Positions 1 through 5,871 of a stretch of DNA of 5,871 bases are shown in pieces. Made by a program: the position numbers and the translations under genes. How positions within the stretch are numbered: the stretch's first letter is position 1; every line of letters starts with the position of its first letter. The stretch covers positions 1 through 5,871 of the forward strand of contig JAGAZK010000202.1 in assembly GCA_017940085.1 (NCBI GenBank). Reading direction: 5' to 3'. Below the pieces are notes generated by a model. It was not told the origin of the DNA and searched no databases. It worked only from the letters and a program-made list of their open reading frames with translations. This DNA is from Campylobacter sp. Lineage in GTDB: Bacteria; Campylobacterota; Campylobacteria; Campylobacterales; Campylobacteraceae.

Positions 1-1
1 A

Positions 2-361
2 ATTTCGGCTCGTAGGGAAGTAGCGAATTTTTATTTAAACAATATAAAAAATGAAAATTTAATCTTGCCGTTTGAGTTTGGCACAAATGCAAAAGAGATA
101 AAAAGCCATGTTTGGCATGTTTTCGCCGTTCGCTCTAAAAATCGCGATGATTTCCAAAAATATTTGGCAGAACACGAAATTCAGACTTTAATCCACTACC
201 CAATCCCGCCACATAAGCAAATGGCTTACAAAGAGTGGAATAAGCAAAGCTATCCGATAAGTGAGCAGATTCACGCTGAAATTTTAAGTTTGCCGATGAG
301 TGGTGTGCTTGAAAAAGAGCAAATTCAAAAGGTCGTGGAAGTTTTGAATGACTTTAATTAA
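2..361 (+). CDS. DegT/DnrJ/EryC1 family sugar aminotransferase, FdtB/QdtB-like, C-terminal part (5' end outside window)
   Basis: The reading frame is open from nucleotide 2, so this is the last 119 codons of a gene that begins upstream. The family's usual length is about 360-380 residues. The visible part runs from the ARREVANFYL helix through ILPFEFGTNAKEIKSHVWHVFAVR, the core strand of the small domain. It continues through the LIHYPIPPHKQ motif (nt about 188-220) to the closing LSLPMSG and KVVEVLNDF elements, all typical of DegT/DnrJ/EryC1 enzymes. These cytoplasmic PLP enzymes transfer an amino group, usually from glutamate, to a keto-sugar nucleotide. The IHYPIPPHKQ wording recalls FdtB/QdtB/WlaRG, which make dTDP-3-amino-3,6-dideoxyhexoses (precursors of Fuc3NAc or Qui3NAc); this substrate is an inference. 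The PLP lysine lies upstream and cannot be checked. The TTG at 65 is internal, not the start. The end overlaps the flippase gene by 14 nt. Confidence 0.9.
   Translation: MSARREVANFYLNNIKNENLILPFEFGTNAKEIKSHVWHVFAVRSKNRDDFQKYLAEHEIQTLIHYPIPPHKQMAYKEWNKQSYPISEQIHAEILSLPMSGVLEKEQIQKVVEVLNDFN
337..341 (+). promoter_or_regulatory. Ribosome binding site for the flippase gene
   Basis: GGAAG lies 6 nt before the ATG at 348, inside the end of the aminotransferase gene. It supports the 348 start and the 14-nt overlap, which implies coupled translation of the two genes. Confidence 0.6.
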
Positions 362-1589
362 AACATCAATATTAAGTGGAATTTCAACATTTATAAAAAT
401 CATATCTTCTTTTATAATTAATAAAATCGTAGCTTTATATGTCGGTTCAAGCGGACTCGCGATTATTGGGCAGTTTCAAAATTTTATCTCCATAATTATG
501 ACATTTTCAAACGGAGCTACTTCGCAAGGTATCGTAAAATACACAGCCCAGTATCAAACCATGGAAGAAAAACAAAAAATATTTAGCACAAGCGTATCAA
601 TCAGATTGATTTGTTCTTTTATAATATCAATTATTTTGCTTATTTTTGCTGGATATTTATCAAATTTGATACTAAAAACGCCAGAATTTGGTAGCGTTTT
701 TAGATTATTTGGGCTTACAATATTTTTGTTTTCGCTAAATACAGTGCTAATTTCTATACTCAATGGACAAAAAGAGATCAAAAAATACACAATAGTCAAT
801 ATTTGTGGTAGTTTGGTTTCGCTTGTGATTACATCAAGCTTAGTTTATTTTTTAAATTTATTTGGTGCATTGTATGCTATGGTAATAAATCAATCAATAG
901 TATTTTTTGTTACTTTGTTTTTTGTTATTAAAAGCAATTGGTTTAAATTTGAATATTTTAAACATTTTATTGACAAAGATAGTTTTTTAAAACTAAGCAA
1001 ATATTCTTTAATGGCAATAGTTTCAGCTAGCGTGGTTCCAGTAAGTCATTTGTTTATTAGAAATTATTTGGGTGAAAATTTAGGCTGGGATAGTGCTGGA
1101 TACTGGCAAGGTATTTGGTATATTTCAACAATGTATCTTATGCTAGTAACTACGACTTTGGGTGTATATTATTTGCCAAGACTTTCAGAAATAGTGGATA
1201 AAAATGAGTTAAAAAGTGAAATCATTTATGGATACAAAATCGTTATGCCAATTGTGTTTTTATCTGCTTTGGCTATATTTTTGCTAAAAGATTATATAAT
1301 ACTTATCGCATTTAGCAACGAATTTATGCCTATGCGAGATTTATTTGCTTGGCAGATGATAGGCGATTGTATAAAAATAGCTTCTTGGCTTTTGTCGTAT
1401 TTAATGCTTGCTAAAGCAATGACAAAATTATTTATATTTTCTGAAATATTTTTTAGTGTTTCGTTTGTTTTGTTGTGTGTTTGTTTTGTAAATTTATACG
1501 GATTAGTCGGTATGACTTATGCGTATAGTTTGAATTATACGATTTATTTTATTTTTGTGATTTTTGTATTTAAAGGTAAATTTTTATGA
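348..1589 (+). CDS. wzx: Wzx-type lipid-linked oligosaccharide flippase (O-antigen translocase, WzxE-like)
   Basis: A 413-residue, very hydrophobic protein of the MOP/PST superfamily, close to the 416-residue E. coli WzxE in length. The N-terminus (ILSGISTFIKIISSFIINK, then a VGSSGLAIIGQFQNF segment and GIVKYTAQY) matches the opening of O-antigen translocases. Further WzxE-like landmarks are WDSAGYWQG at residues 247-255, YYLPRLSEI after it, and MRDLFAWQMIGD starting at residue 329. About 10-12 membrane segments are expected, as in the family; I did not run a predictor. The role is to flip an undecaprenyl-diphosphate-linked glycan unit from the cytoplasmic to the periplasmic face of the inner membrane. 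The gene follows the aminotransferase with a 14-nt overlap and ends in an ATGA overlap with the next glycosyltransferase. An aminotransferase directly before a WzxE-type flippase recalls wecE-wzxE of the enterobacterial common antigen locus. The transported glycan is unknown. Confidence 0.93.
   Translation: MTLIKTSILSGISTFIKIISSFIINKIVALYVGSSGLAIIGQFQNFISIIMTFSNGATSQGIVKYTAQYQTMEEKQKIFSTSVSIRLICSFIISIILLIFAGYLSNLILKTPEFGSVFRLFGLTIFLFSLNTVLISILNGQKEIKKYTIVNICGSLVSLVITSSLVYFLNLFGALYAMVINQSIVFFVTLFFVIKSNWFKFEYFKHFIDKDSFLKLSKYSLMAIVSASVVPVSHLFIRNYLGENLGWDSAGYWQGIWYISTMYLMLVTTTLGVYYLPRLSEIVDKNELKSEIIYGYKIVMPIVFLSALAIFLLKDYIILIAFSNEFMPMRDLFAWQMIGDCIKIASWLLSYLMLAKAMTKLFIFSEIFFSVSFVLLCVCFVNLYGLVGMTYAYSLNYTIYFIFVIFVFKGKFL
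1572..1576 (+). promoter_or_regulatory. Ribosome binding site for the EX7E-less glycosyltransferase
   Basis: AAAGG lies 9 nt before the ATG at 1586, inside the last codons of wzx. It supports the start that overlaps the wzx stop as ATGA. Confidence 0.5.
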
Positions 1590-2644
1590 AAATTTTGTTG
1601 CTCGGTGAATTTAGTGGTTTTTTTAACAATCTAAAAGAAGGATTGTTAGAATTGGGGCACGAAGCCGTTACGGCATCCTCTGGTGATGGTTGGAAAAACA
1701 ATAAACGTGATATTGATTTACAAGGAAGATTATGGCATATTTTTAAAATTAAGAATTTAATAAATTATGATGTTGTCCAGCTTATTAATCCCTTTGTCTT
1801 ATATAGAGACAAACCGATTATTCGCAACTTTAATAATATGGTTACTAAATATTTAGTCGGTCATAATAAAAAATTTTTCTTATCCGCATGTGGTGACGAT
1901 TCTTTTTTTTGGCTAATTGCTAGAAAGAAATTACAAAATATGCCGTTTGAAGATTCTTTAAATTATGATTTTAATAAAAAACATTACTATATGGAAAATG
2001 ATGAGGCTTTTAAATTTAATAAACTTGTTGCGGACATATCAGATGGCATTATCCCTGTATCCTATGACTATTATATCGGATACGAAGGACATAAGAATCT
2101 AAAATTGAATAAATTTATTCCTTTACCCATTAACACAAATAAAATTATCTATAAAGATAATGTAATTTCCAATAATAAATTAGTTATATTTCATGGGCTA
2201 AATAGACGAGGTTTCAAAGGCACCAAATATTTTGAAAAAGCTTTCGAGATTTTACAAAAAAAATATCCGAATGATTTGGAATTGGTAATAGATGGATATA
2301 TGCCATTTGATAAATATTTGGAAGTTATCGGCAGGGTCAATATAATAGCCGATCAAGCATTTTGCTATGGAGTAGGTATGAATGCTCTTTATTCAATGGC
2401 ACAAGGCAAAGTGGTTTTGGCCGGTGGCTATAAACGCGAAGCACTTGATATGCTTGGCATAGATAAATCGCCAACGGTAACTATTATGCCAGATGAAAAT
2501 AACATAGTAGCCGCAGTGGAATATTTACTAGAAAATAGAAACAAGATTCAAGATATGGGTTATCAATCAAGGCAATTTGTCGAAAAGTATCACAATCATA
2601 TTAAAATTGCTGAAAAATATTTAGATGTATGGAGTTCTAATTAA
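1586..2644 (+). CDS. GT-B fold glycosyltransferase, atypical GT4-like (no EX7E motif)
   Basis: A 352-residue soluble protein. The N-terminus MKILLLGEFSGF with a following LKEGLLELGHEAVTASSGDGW is the usual first Rossmann half of a GT-B enzyme. The second half begins near LVIFHGLNRRGFKGTKYF (H203-G212 region) and continues through LELVIDGYMPFDKYL and IIADQAFCYGVGMNALYSMAQGKVVLAGG. The last stretch aligns by eye with the donor-binding region of GT4 enzymes, but where these have E-x7-E this protein has Tyr261 and Tyr269. From memory, similar DQ..YGxGMNAL..MA.GK proteins occur in Bacteroidetes polysaccharide loci, so this may be a subfamily trait rather than a defect. No frameshift is visible. 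The likely role is adding one sugar to a lipid-linked glycan at the cytoplasmic face; donor and acceptor are unknown. It overlaps wzx by 4 nt (ATGA) and the amidotransferase gene by 1 nt (TAATG). A T8 run lies at 1903-1910 and an A8 run at 2256-2263. Confidence 0.8.
   Translation: MKILLLGEFSGFFNNLKEGLLELGHEAVTASSGDGWKNNKRDIDLQGRLWHIFKIKNLINYDVVQLINPFVLYRDKPIIRNFNNMVTKYLVGHNKKFFLSACGDDSFFWLIARKKLQNMPFEDSLNYDFNKKHYYMENDEAFKFNKLVADISDGIIPVSYDYYIGYEGHKNLKLNKFIPLPINTNKIIYKDNVISNNKLVIFHGLNRRGFKGTKYFEKAFEILQKKYPNDLELVIDGYMPFDKYLEVIGRVNIIADQAFCYGVGMNALYSMAQGKVVLAGGYKREALDMLGIDKSPTVTIMPDENNIVAAVEYLLENRNKIQDMGYQSRQFVEKYHNHIKIAEKYLDVWSSN
2631..2634 (+). promoter_or_regulatory. Ribosome binding site for the AsnB-type amidotransferase
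   Basis: GGAG lies 9 nt before the ATG at 2644, within the last codons of the preceding glycosyltransferase. It supports the TAATG junction; a start here is also required to place the catalytic Cys at position 2. Confidence 0.6.
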
Positions 2645-4536
2645 TGTGTGGGATAATTGGTTTTTGCGATTATAATAAAAAGAGTGATTTTGATATTTTG
2701 TCAAATATGACTGATACTTTAATCCATAGAGGTCCTGACGATAAGGGTTGCGATATTATTCGTTTGGACAAAGCTTTCATCGGATTTGGTCATAGGCGAT
2801 TGTCAGTTATCGATCTTTCCGAGCTAGGACATCAACCGATGTCATTTGATGGGCTGAGCATAGTATATAACGGCGAGGTGTATAATTTCCAAGAAATCAA
2901 AAAAGAGCTCGAAAGTTTGGGTTATGATTTTGCCTCACATAGTGATACTGAGGTTATCTTAAAAGCTTATCATAAATGGGGTATTCGTGCGGTAGATAAA
3001 TTTAACGGTATGTTTGCTATAGCGATATTTGATAGAGCAAAAAACAAAATTACTCTTATTCGCGATAGAGCTGGCGTCAAACCGCTATATTATCATTACG
3101 ATAGTGCTAACGGGCTATTTATGTTTGCTAGTGAATTAAAAGTCTTTCATAAAAATCCATATTTCCATAAAAATATAAACATGGACGCGTTGGCGTTATT
3201 TTTCAAATTTGGCTATATTTTAGAACCGTATTCTATATTTGAAAATACCTTTAAGCTAAAAGCTGGTCATTGGCTAGAATTTGATATAAATAAATGTGAG
3301 ATTTCTATAAATAAATATTGGGATGTATTTGATTATTATAATAAAGAAAAATCAAATTTGAGTTTCGATGAAGCAAAGACTCATGTCAAAAATTTGTTAA
3401 AATCGGCTTGTGAATACAGAATGATAGCTGATGTTCCAGTTGGAGTATTTTTGAGCGGTGGATACGATAGTAGCACCGTTGCTGCACTACTGCAGCAAGA
3501 TAGAGCACAAAAAATTAAAACTTTCTCCATAGGTTTTCACGAAGAAAAATACAACGAAGCGCCTTATGCGAAAGAAGTGGCAAAGTGTTTGGGTACAGAT
3601 CATACGGAATACTATTGTACCAAAAAAGAAGCTCTCGATATTTTGCCTACAATTCCGCAAATTTGGGACGAACCATTTGGTGATAGTTCGGCTATACCGA
3701 CTATTTTAGTCAGTAAATTAGCGCAAGAGCAAGTTACTGTAGCGTTGAGTGCGGATGGTGGAGATGAGATTTTTGGCGGGTATAGTAAATATACAACGGC
3801 ACAAAAGCTTTTACGCATTCGCAATATGCCTCTTGTCGGAAAAATAGTCGGTAATTTGCTTAAAGATTTGCGTTTAAATGCACTTATTCCGCGTAATTCG
3901 TTGTGGTATTATAGATACGAAAAGATATATAATTGCTTATTGACCAATAAACGAACTGATATTTTGCCTATAGCTAGTCTTCATTTTTTTGACAATGAAA
4001 TAAAAAAACTATTTATAAAAAAACCAAGTGCTTTACCAACTAATTTTGATAATTCAAATTTGAATGAGCAAAATGATTTCTTGGATAAAATTATGGCGAT
4101 AGATTATAAGACTTACCAGCTAGATGATATACTCACCAAGGTGGATAGAGCTACTATGAGCGTATCGCTAGAGAGTCGCGAACCATTGTTGGATTATCGT
4201 GTGATAGAATTTGTAGCCACTTTACCTAACCATTACAAAATAAATGGTACAAATAAAAAGTATATCTTAAAATCTATTGCTCACGATTTGATACCACAAA
4301 GTCTGCTCGATAGACCAAAACAAGGCTTTGCGATTCCTATAAAAGATTGGCTTGCTGGCGATTTAAAAGAAATCGTATTTGACGAATTGAGCGAAGAAAA
4401 TATCAAAAAAATGGGTATTTTAGACTATAAATATGTAAATAAATTAAAAAATAATTTAAGCAATGATTATTATACGACTAAAGTTTGGTTTTTATTAATG
4501 TTTTCCTTGTGGCAAAAGCAATGGCTTAGACGATAA
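2644..4536 (+). CDS. asnB: AsnB-type glutamine-dependent amidotransferase (asparagine synthase homologue), likely sugar-modifying
   Basis: A 630-residue two-domain enzyme. Residues 1 to about 220 form a class II (Ntn) glutaminase: nucleophile Cys2 in MCGIIGF, HRGPD at 28-32, RR at 51-52, NGE at 76-78 and SDTE at 100-103, so the glutamine-binding set looks intact. The rest is the ATP-pyrophosphatase synthetase domain, with the PP-loop SGGYDSS at 271-277, DGGDEIFGGY at 371-380, and the conserved late segment KVDRATMSVSLESREPLLD followed by RPKQGFAIP. The family hydrolyses glutamine, channels ammonia, and forms an amide from a carboxylate activated by AMP. Classic members make asparagine. Members in polysaccharide loci, such as Pseudomonas WbpS, are proposed to turn uronic acids into uronamides, and the operon position here favours that role (inference). 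The length fits the approximately 610-630 residue B. subtilis-type AsnB rather than the 554-residue E. coli enzyme. A true asparagine synthetase cannot be excluded. The symbol names the family, not a proven reaction. Confidence 0.92.
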   Translation: MCGIIGFCDYNKKSDFDILSNMTDTLIHRGPDDKGCDIIRLDKAFIGFGHRRLSVIDLSELGHQPMSFDGLSIVYNGEVYNFQEIKKELESLGYDFASHSDTEVILKAYHKWGIRAVDKFNGMFAIAIFDRAKNKITLIRDRAGVKPLYYHYDSANGLFMFASELKVFHKNPYFHKNINMDALALFFKFGYILEPYSIFENTFKLKAGHWLEFDINKCEISINKYWDVFDYYNKEKSNLSFDEAKTHVKNLLKSACEYRMIADVPVGVFLSGGYDSSTVAALLQQDRAQKIKTFSIGFHEEKYNEAPYAKEVAKCLGTDHTEYYCTKKEALDILPTIPQIWDEPFGDSSAIPTILVSKLAQEQVTVALSADGGDEIFGGYSKYTTAQKLLRIRNMPLVGKIVGNLLKDLRLNALIPRNSLWYYRYEKIYNCLLTNKRTDILPIASLHFFDNEIKKLFIKKPSALPTNFDNSNLNEQNDFLDKIMAIDYKTYQLDDILTKVDRATMSVSLESREPLLDYRVIEFVATLPNHYKINGTNKKYILKSIAHDLIPQSLLDRPKQGFAIPIKDWLAGDLKEIVFDELSEENIKKMGILDYKYVNKLKNNLSNDYYTTKVWFLLMFSLWQKQWLRR

Positions 4537-4543
4537 TTTTGAA

Positions 4544-4548
4544 AAGAG
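4544..4548 (+). promoter_or_regulatory. Ribosome binding site deciding the GTG start of the GT4 gene
   Basis: AAGAG lies 6 nt before the GTG at 4555, separated from it by a T6 run. The in-frame TGA at 4540-4542 rules out any earlier start, and there is no in-frame ATG or TTG between them, so GTG at 4555 is the only start that keeps the conserved N-terminal strand. Confidence 0.6.
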
Positions 4549-4554
4549 TTTTTT

Positions 4555-5607
4555 GTGAGTAAAATATTATTAGTAGTGCAGACTCTAAGCAAAGGTGGTG
4601 CCGAGCGTGTCGTATCAAATTTGTCAAAAGAATTTGAGCGAATAGGGCACGAGGTTAAGATTGTATTGTTCAATGATATAGTATGTTATGAGTATGGAGG
4701 AGAGATTGTAAATTTAAATTTGCCCGCTTCAAAAAATTATTTAATTAAATTTTTTAGACTTTTTCAAAGAATTACTAGACTAAAAAAAATATTTAATCAA
4801 GAAAATCCAGATTTTATTTTTTCTTTTATGGAAAGTGCAAATTTTCCCTGTATTCTTACTGGTAAAAAAGTGTTTGTCTCTGTCCGATGTAATCCAAATT
4901 TATTTTTTAGTATTTTCCAAAAAATATTAGTCAAATTTTTGTATAATTTCAATAATGTAATGGTAATACCTTGCTCTAAGGGAATTGAGTTGATACTAAA
5001 TAATGAATATGGTGTCAAAAATACAAAAACTATGTTAAATCCTGTTATTTTTGATAATTGTTGTGAAATTAAAGAAGATTTATCCAGATATAAACCCTTT
5101 ATTTTGGCAGTTGGGAGGCTGGATTGGAGTAAGAATTTCGAGATGCTAATAAGGGCTTTTTCAAAAACTAGGACTTCACATGAAGCTAAATTGATTATAT
5201 TAGGTGATGGACAAAAGCAAGAAGAGCTGCGGGCGCTAATTTCAAAATTAAATTTAAATGAAAAGGTTTTATTGCTTGGGAATAGAGATAATATTAGAGA
5301 CTATTATTTGCAGTCTAAAATATTTGTTTTATCATCGAAAACAGAGGGTTTTCCAAATGTTTTGATTGAAGCGCTATCAAATAATTGCGCATGCATAGCC
5401 ACAGATTGCCCTACTGGTCCAAATGAAATAATTCAAAATAATTTTAATGGTATTTTGGTGGAAAATAAAAACGAAGAGACTATGACTAAAGCGATAGACG
5501 AATTGTATTTTAATGAAGAATTGATAGTCAAATTTAAATCTAACGCGGCAAAATCAATAGAGTATTTGTCTGTTGAGAATATAGCAAAAAAATGGCTTAC
5601 CCTTTAA
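4555..5607 (+). CDS. GT4 family glycosyltransferase (retaining, GT-B fold)
   Basis: A 350-residue enzyme starting with GTG, 18 nt after the amidotransferase gene. The N-terminus SKILLVVQTLSKGGAERVV carries the GGAER loop (G14-R18) typical of GT4 enzymes. The C-terminal donor domain has AVGRLDWSKN at 185-194, GDG at 217-219, and the EX7E motif as E264-GFPNVLI-E272, followed by CPTGPNEII, a stretch common in transferases of the PglH/PglJ and WfgD-like type. Such enzymes use a nucleotide sugar to extend a lipid-linked oligosaccharide at the inner face of the inner membrane. PglH/PglJ resemblance would hint at a HexNAc donor, but that is only a guess. No membrane segment is evident, though the region after residue 95 is basic and hydrophobic and may help membrane association. 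The stop codon lies within the left arm of a perfect inverted repeat. An A8 run sits at 4782-4789. Confidence 0.9.
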   Translation: MSKILLVVQTLSKGGAERVVSNLSKEFERIGHEVKIVLFNDIVCYEYGGEIVNLNLPASKNYLIKFFRLFQRITRLKKIFNQENPDFIFSFMESANFPCILTGKKVFVSVRCNPNLFFSIFQKILVKFLYNFNNVMVIPCSKGIELILNNEYGVKNTKTMLNPVIFDNCCEIKEDLSRYKPFILAVGRLDWSKNFEMLIRAFSKTRTSHEAKLIILGDGQKQEELRALISKLNLNEKVLLLGNRDNIRDYYLQSKIFVLSSKTEGFPNVLIEALSNNCACIATDCPTGPNEIIQNNFNGILVENKNEETMTKAIDELYFNEELIVKFKSNAAKSIEYLSVENIAKKWLTL

Positions 5608-5650
5608 TTGATATATTTGACTCTATTTTGAAAATAAACATCAATTAAAG
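5602..5650 (+). repeat. Perfect 11-bp inverted repeat between two glycosyltransferase genes
   Basis: CTTTAATTGAT at 5602-5612 is exactly complementary to ATCAATTAAAG at 5640-5650, with a 27-nt spacer. The left arm includes the stop codon of the upstream GT4 gene. The spacer holds a smaller dyad, TATTTT-G-AAAATA at 5624-5636. The stem has only two G-C pairs and no T-run follows on either strand, so it is a poor intrinsic terminator. It may be an operator, a weak mRNA hairpin that protects or separates transcripts, or chance in AT-rich DNA. Confidence 0.7.
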
Positions 5651-5656
5651 TATAAA
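5628..5656 (+). promoter_or_regulatory. Possible sigma70-type promoter before the last gene
   Basis: TTGAAA (5628-5633) and TATAAA (5651-5656) are separated by 17 nt, the ideal spacing. The -35 box lies in the spacer of the inverted repeat and the -10 box directly abuts its right arm. Against it: transcription would start near 5663, leaving almost no leader and excluding the ribosome binding site at 5658-5662, and such matches are frequent in AT-rich DNA. Campylobacter promoters also usually lack a clear -35 box. Confidence 0.25.
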
Positions 5657-5657
5657 T

Positions 5658-5662
5658 AAGGA
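5658..5662 (+). promoter_or_regulatory. Ribosome binding site for the last glycosyltransferase gene
   Basis: AAGGA lies 7 nt before the ATG at 5670, the best Shine-Dalgarno match in the window. The in-frame TAA at 5664-5666 shows that translation cannot begin earlier. Confidence 0.75.
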
Positions 5663-5669
5663 TTAACAT

Positions 5670-5871
5670 ATGCATAGTTTTTTTATAAATTCGCTTTGTG
5701 GTGGTGGGGCTGAAAGGGTTGTTAGCACTTTGTTTAACGAATTTGTCAAAGACAATGAATGCTATGTCGTATTAATGGAAAATGAAATCAGCTATGCGTT
5801 AGATGAAAGAATTAAAATTATTTGTTTAAACGAAAATCCAAATATTAGCGGAATTATTAAATTTATAAGAC
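5670..5871 (+). CDS. GT4-like glycosyltransferase, N-terminal part (3' end outside window)
   Basis: The first 67 codons of a gene that runs off the window; it is too incomplete for a full family call. The protein opens MHSFFINSLCGGGAERVV, in which a short first strand leads into the GGGAER loop (G11-R16) of GT4 enzymes, then STLFNEF and a strand CYVVLMEN. The segment ISYALDERIKIICLNE matches the usual second-strand region, where this group carries a sugar-length loop before the helix that follows. The start is fixed by a strong AAGGA site and an in-frame stop just upstream. It resembles the opening of the preceding GT4 protein (GGAERVVS.L..EF), so the two may be paralogues adding successive sugars. 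The domain with the donor-binding motifs is not visible, and neither donor nor linkage can be inferred. Confidence 0.8.
   Translation, partial: MHSFFINSLCGGGAERVVSTLFNEFVKDNECYVVLMENEISYALDERIKIICLNENPNISGIIKFIR

Noticed and set aside
65..361. A short 98-residue gene starting with TTG at 65
   Set aside because: The same frame is open back to nucleotide 2 and encodes the helix expected just before this region in DegT family enzymes, so 65 is internal to a gene cut by the window edge.
554..799. Minus-strand open frame inside wzx
   Set aside because: It lies opposite a well-supported membrane protein gene, has no recognisable domain and has no ribosome binding site that I could see; it is a shadow of the AT-rich coding strand.
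3612..3824. Minus-strand open frame inside the amidotransferase gene
   Set aside because: It is opposite the highly conserved synthetase domain (including DGGDE), which explains the sequence fully; its translation resembles no known protein.
4470..5018. Minus-strand open frames at 4470-4673 and 4797-5018
   Set aside because: Both are antisense to the amidotransferase end and the GT4 gene and show no domain or coding signal of their own.
5602..5660. Intrinsic terminator at the inverted repeat
   Set aside because: The stem has only two G-C pairs, the loop is long, and no T-run follows on either strand, so termination is unlikely.
5697..5712. G-rich stretch in the last gene as a phase-variation tract
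   Set aside because: The longest G run is four bases (GGTGGTGGGG encodes the GGG of the GGGAER motif), too short for the G-tract switching known in Campylobacter.
1..5871. Mobile element, CRISPR or toxin-antitoxin content
   Set aside because: I saw no transposase, terminal repeats, repeat-spacer pattern or small paired genes; every gene fits a polysaccharide locus.

Overview
This 5.9 kb window is AT-rich and codes only on the + strand. It holds four complete genes and two genes cut by the window edges, and all six look like parts of a surface-polysaccharide (O-antigen, LOS or capsule type) biosynthesis operon. The protein styles, the strong A/T bias, the tight gene overlaps and the use of TGG for Trp with TGA as stop suggest a Campylobacterota genome, most likely Campylobacter or a relative. 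That placement is an inference from style, not from a marker gene.

Layout from left to right: (1) the C-terminal part of a DegT/DnrJ/EryC1 PLP-dependent sugar aminotransferase, probably FdtB/QdtB-like, which makes a 3-amino-3,6-dideoxyhexose nucleotide; (2) a Wzx flippase resembling WzxE, overlapping gene 1 by 14 nt; (3) a GT-B glycosyltransferase of unusual type, with Tyr at the two positions where GT4 enzymes usually have the EX7E glutamates, overlapping wzx by 4 nt; (4) an AsnB-type glutamine-dependent amidotransferase, overlapping gene 3 by 1 nt; (5) a classic GT4 glycosyltransferase with a GTG start, 18 nt downstream; (6) after a 62-nt gap holding a perfect 11-bp inverted repeat, the N-terminus of a second GT4 enzyme that opens much like gene 5.

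How the genes could work together: the aminotransferase supplies an amino-deoxy sugar nucleotide, and the three glycosyltransferases extend a lipid-linked oligosaccharide at the cytoplasmic face. The AsnB homologue most plausibly amidates a carboxylated sugar (for example a uronic acid to a uronamide), since it sits inside a glycan operon. Wzx then flips the finished lipid-linked unit across the inner membrane. The initiating transferase, polymerase, ligase and most nucleotide-sugar genes are not in the window.

Nothing here amounts to a wholly new type of system. The points most worth a second look are the likely sugar-modifying role of the AsnB homologue, the EX7E-less glycosyltransferase, and the inverted repeat between the last two genes. 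There is no non-coding stretch longer than 62 nt, and I saw no RNA gene, mobile element or CRISPR array.
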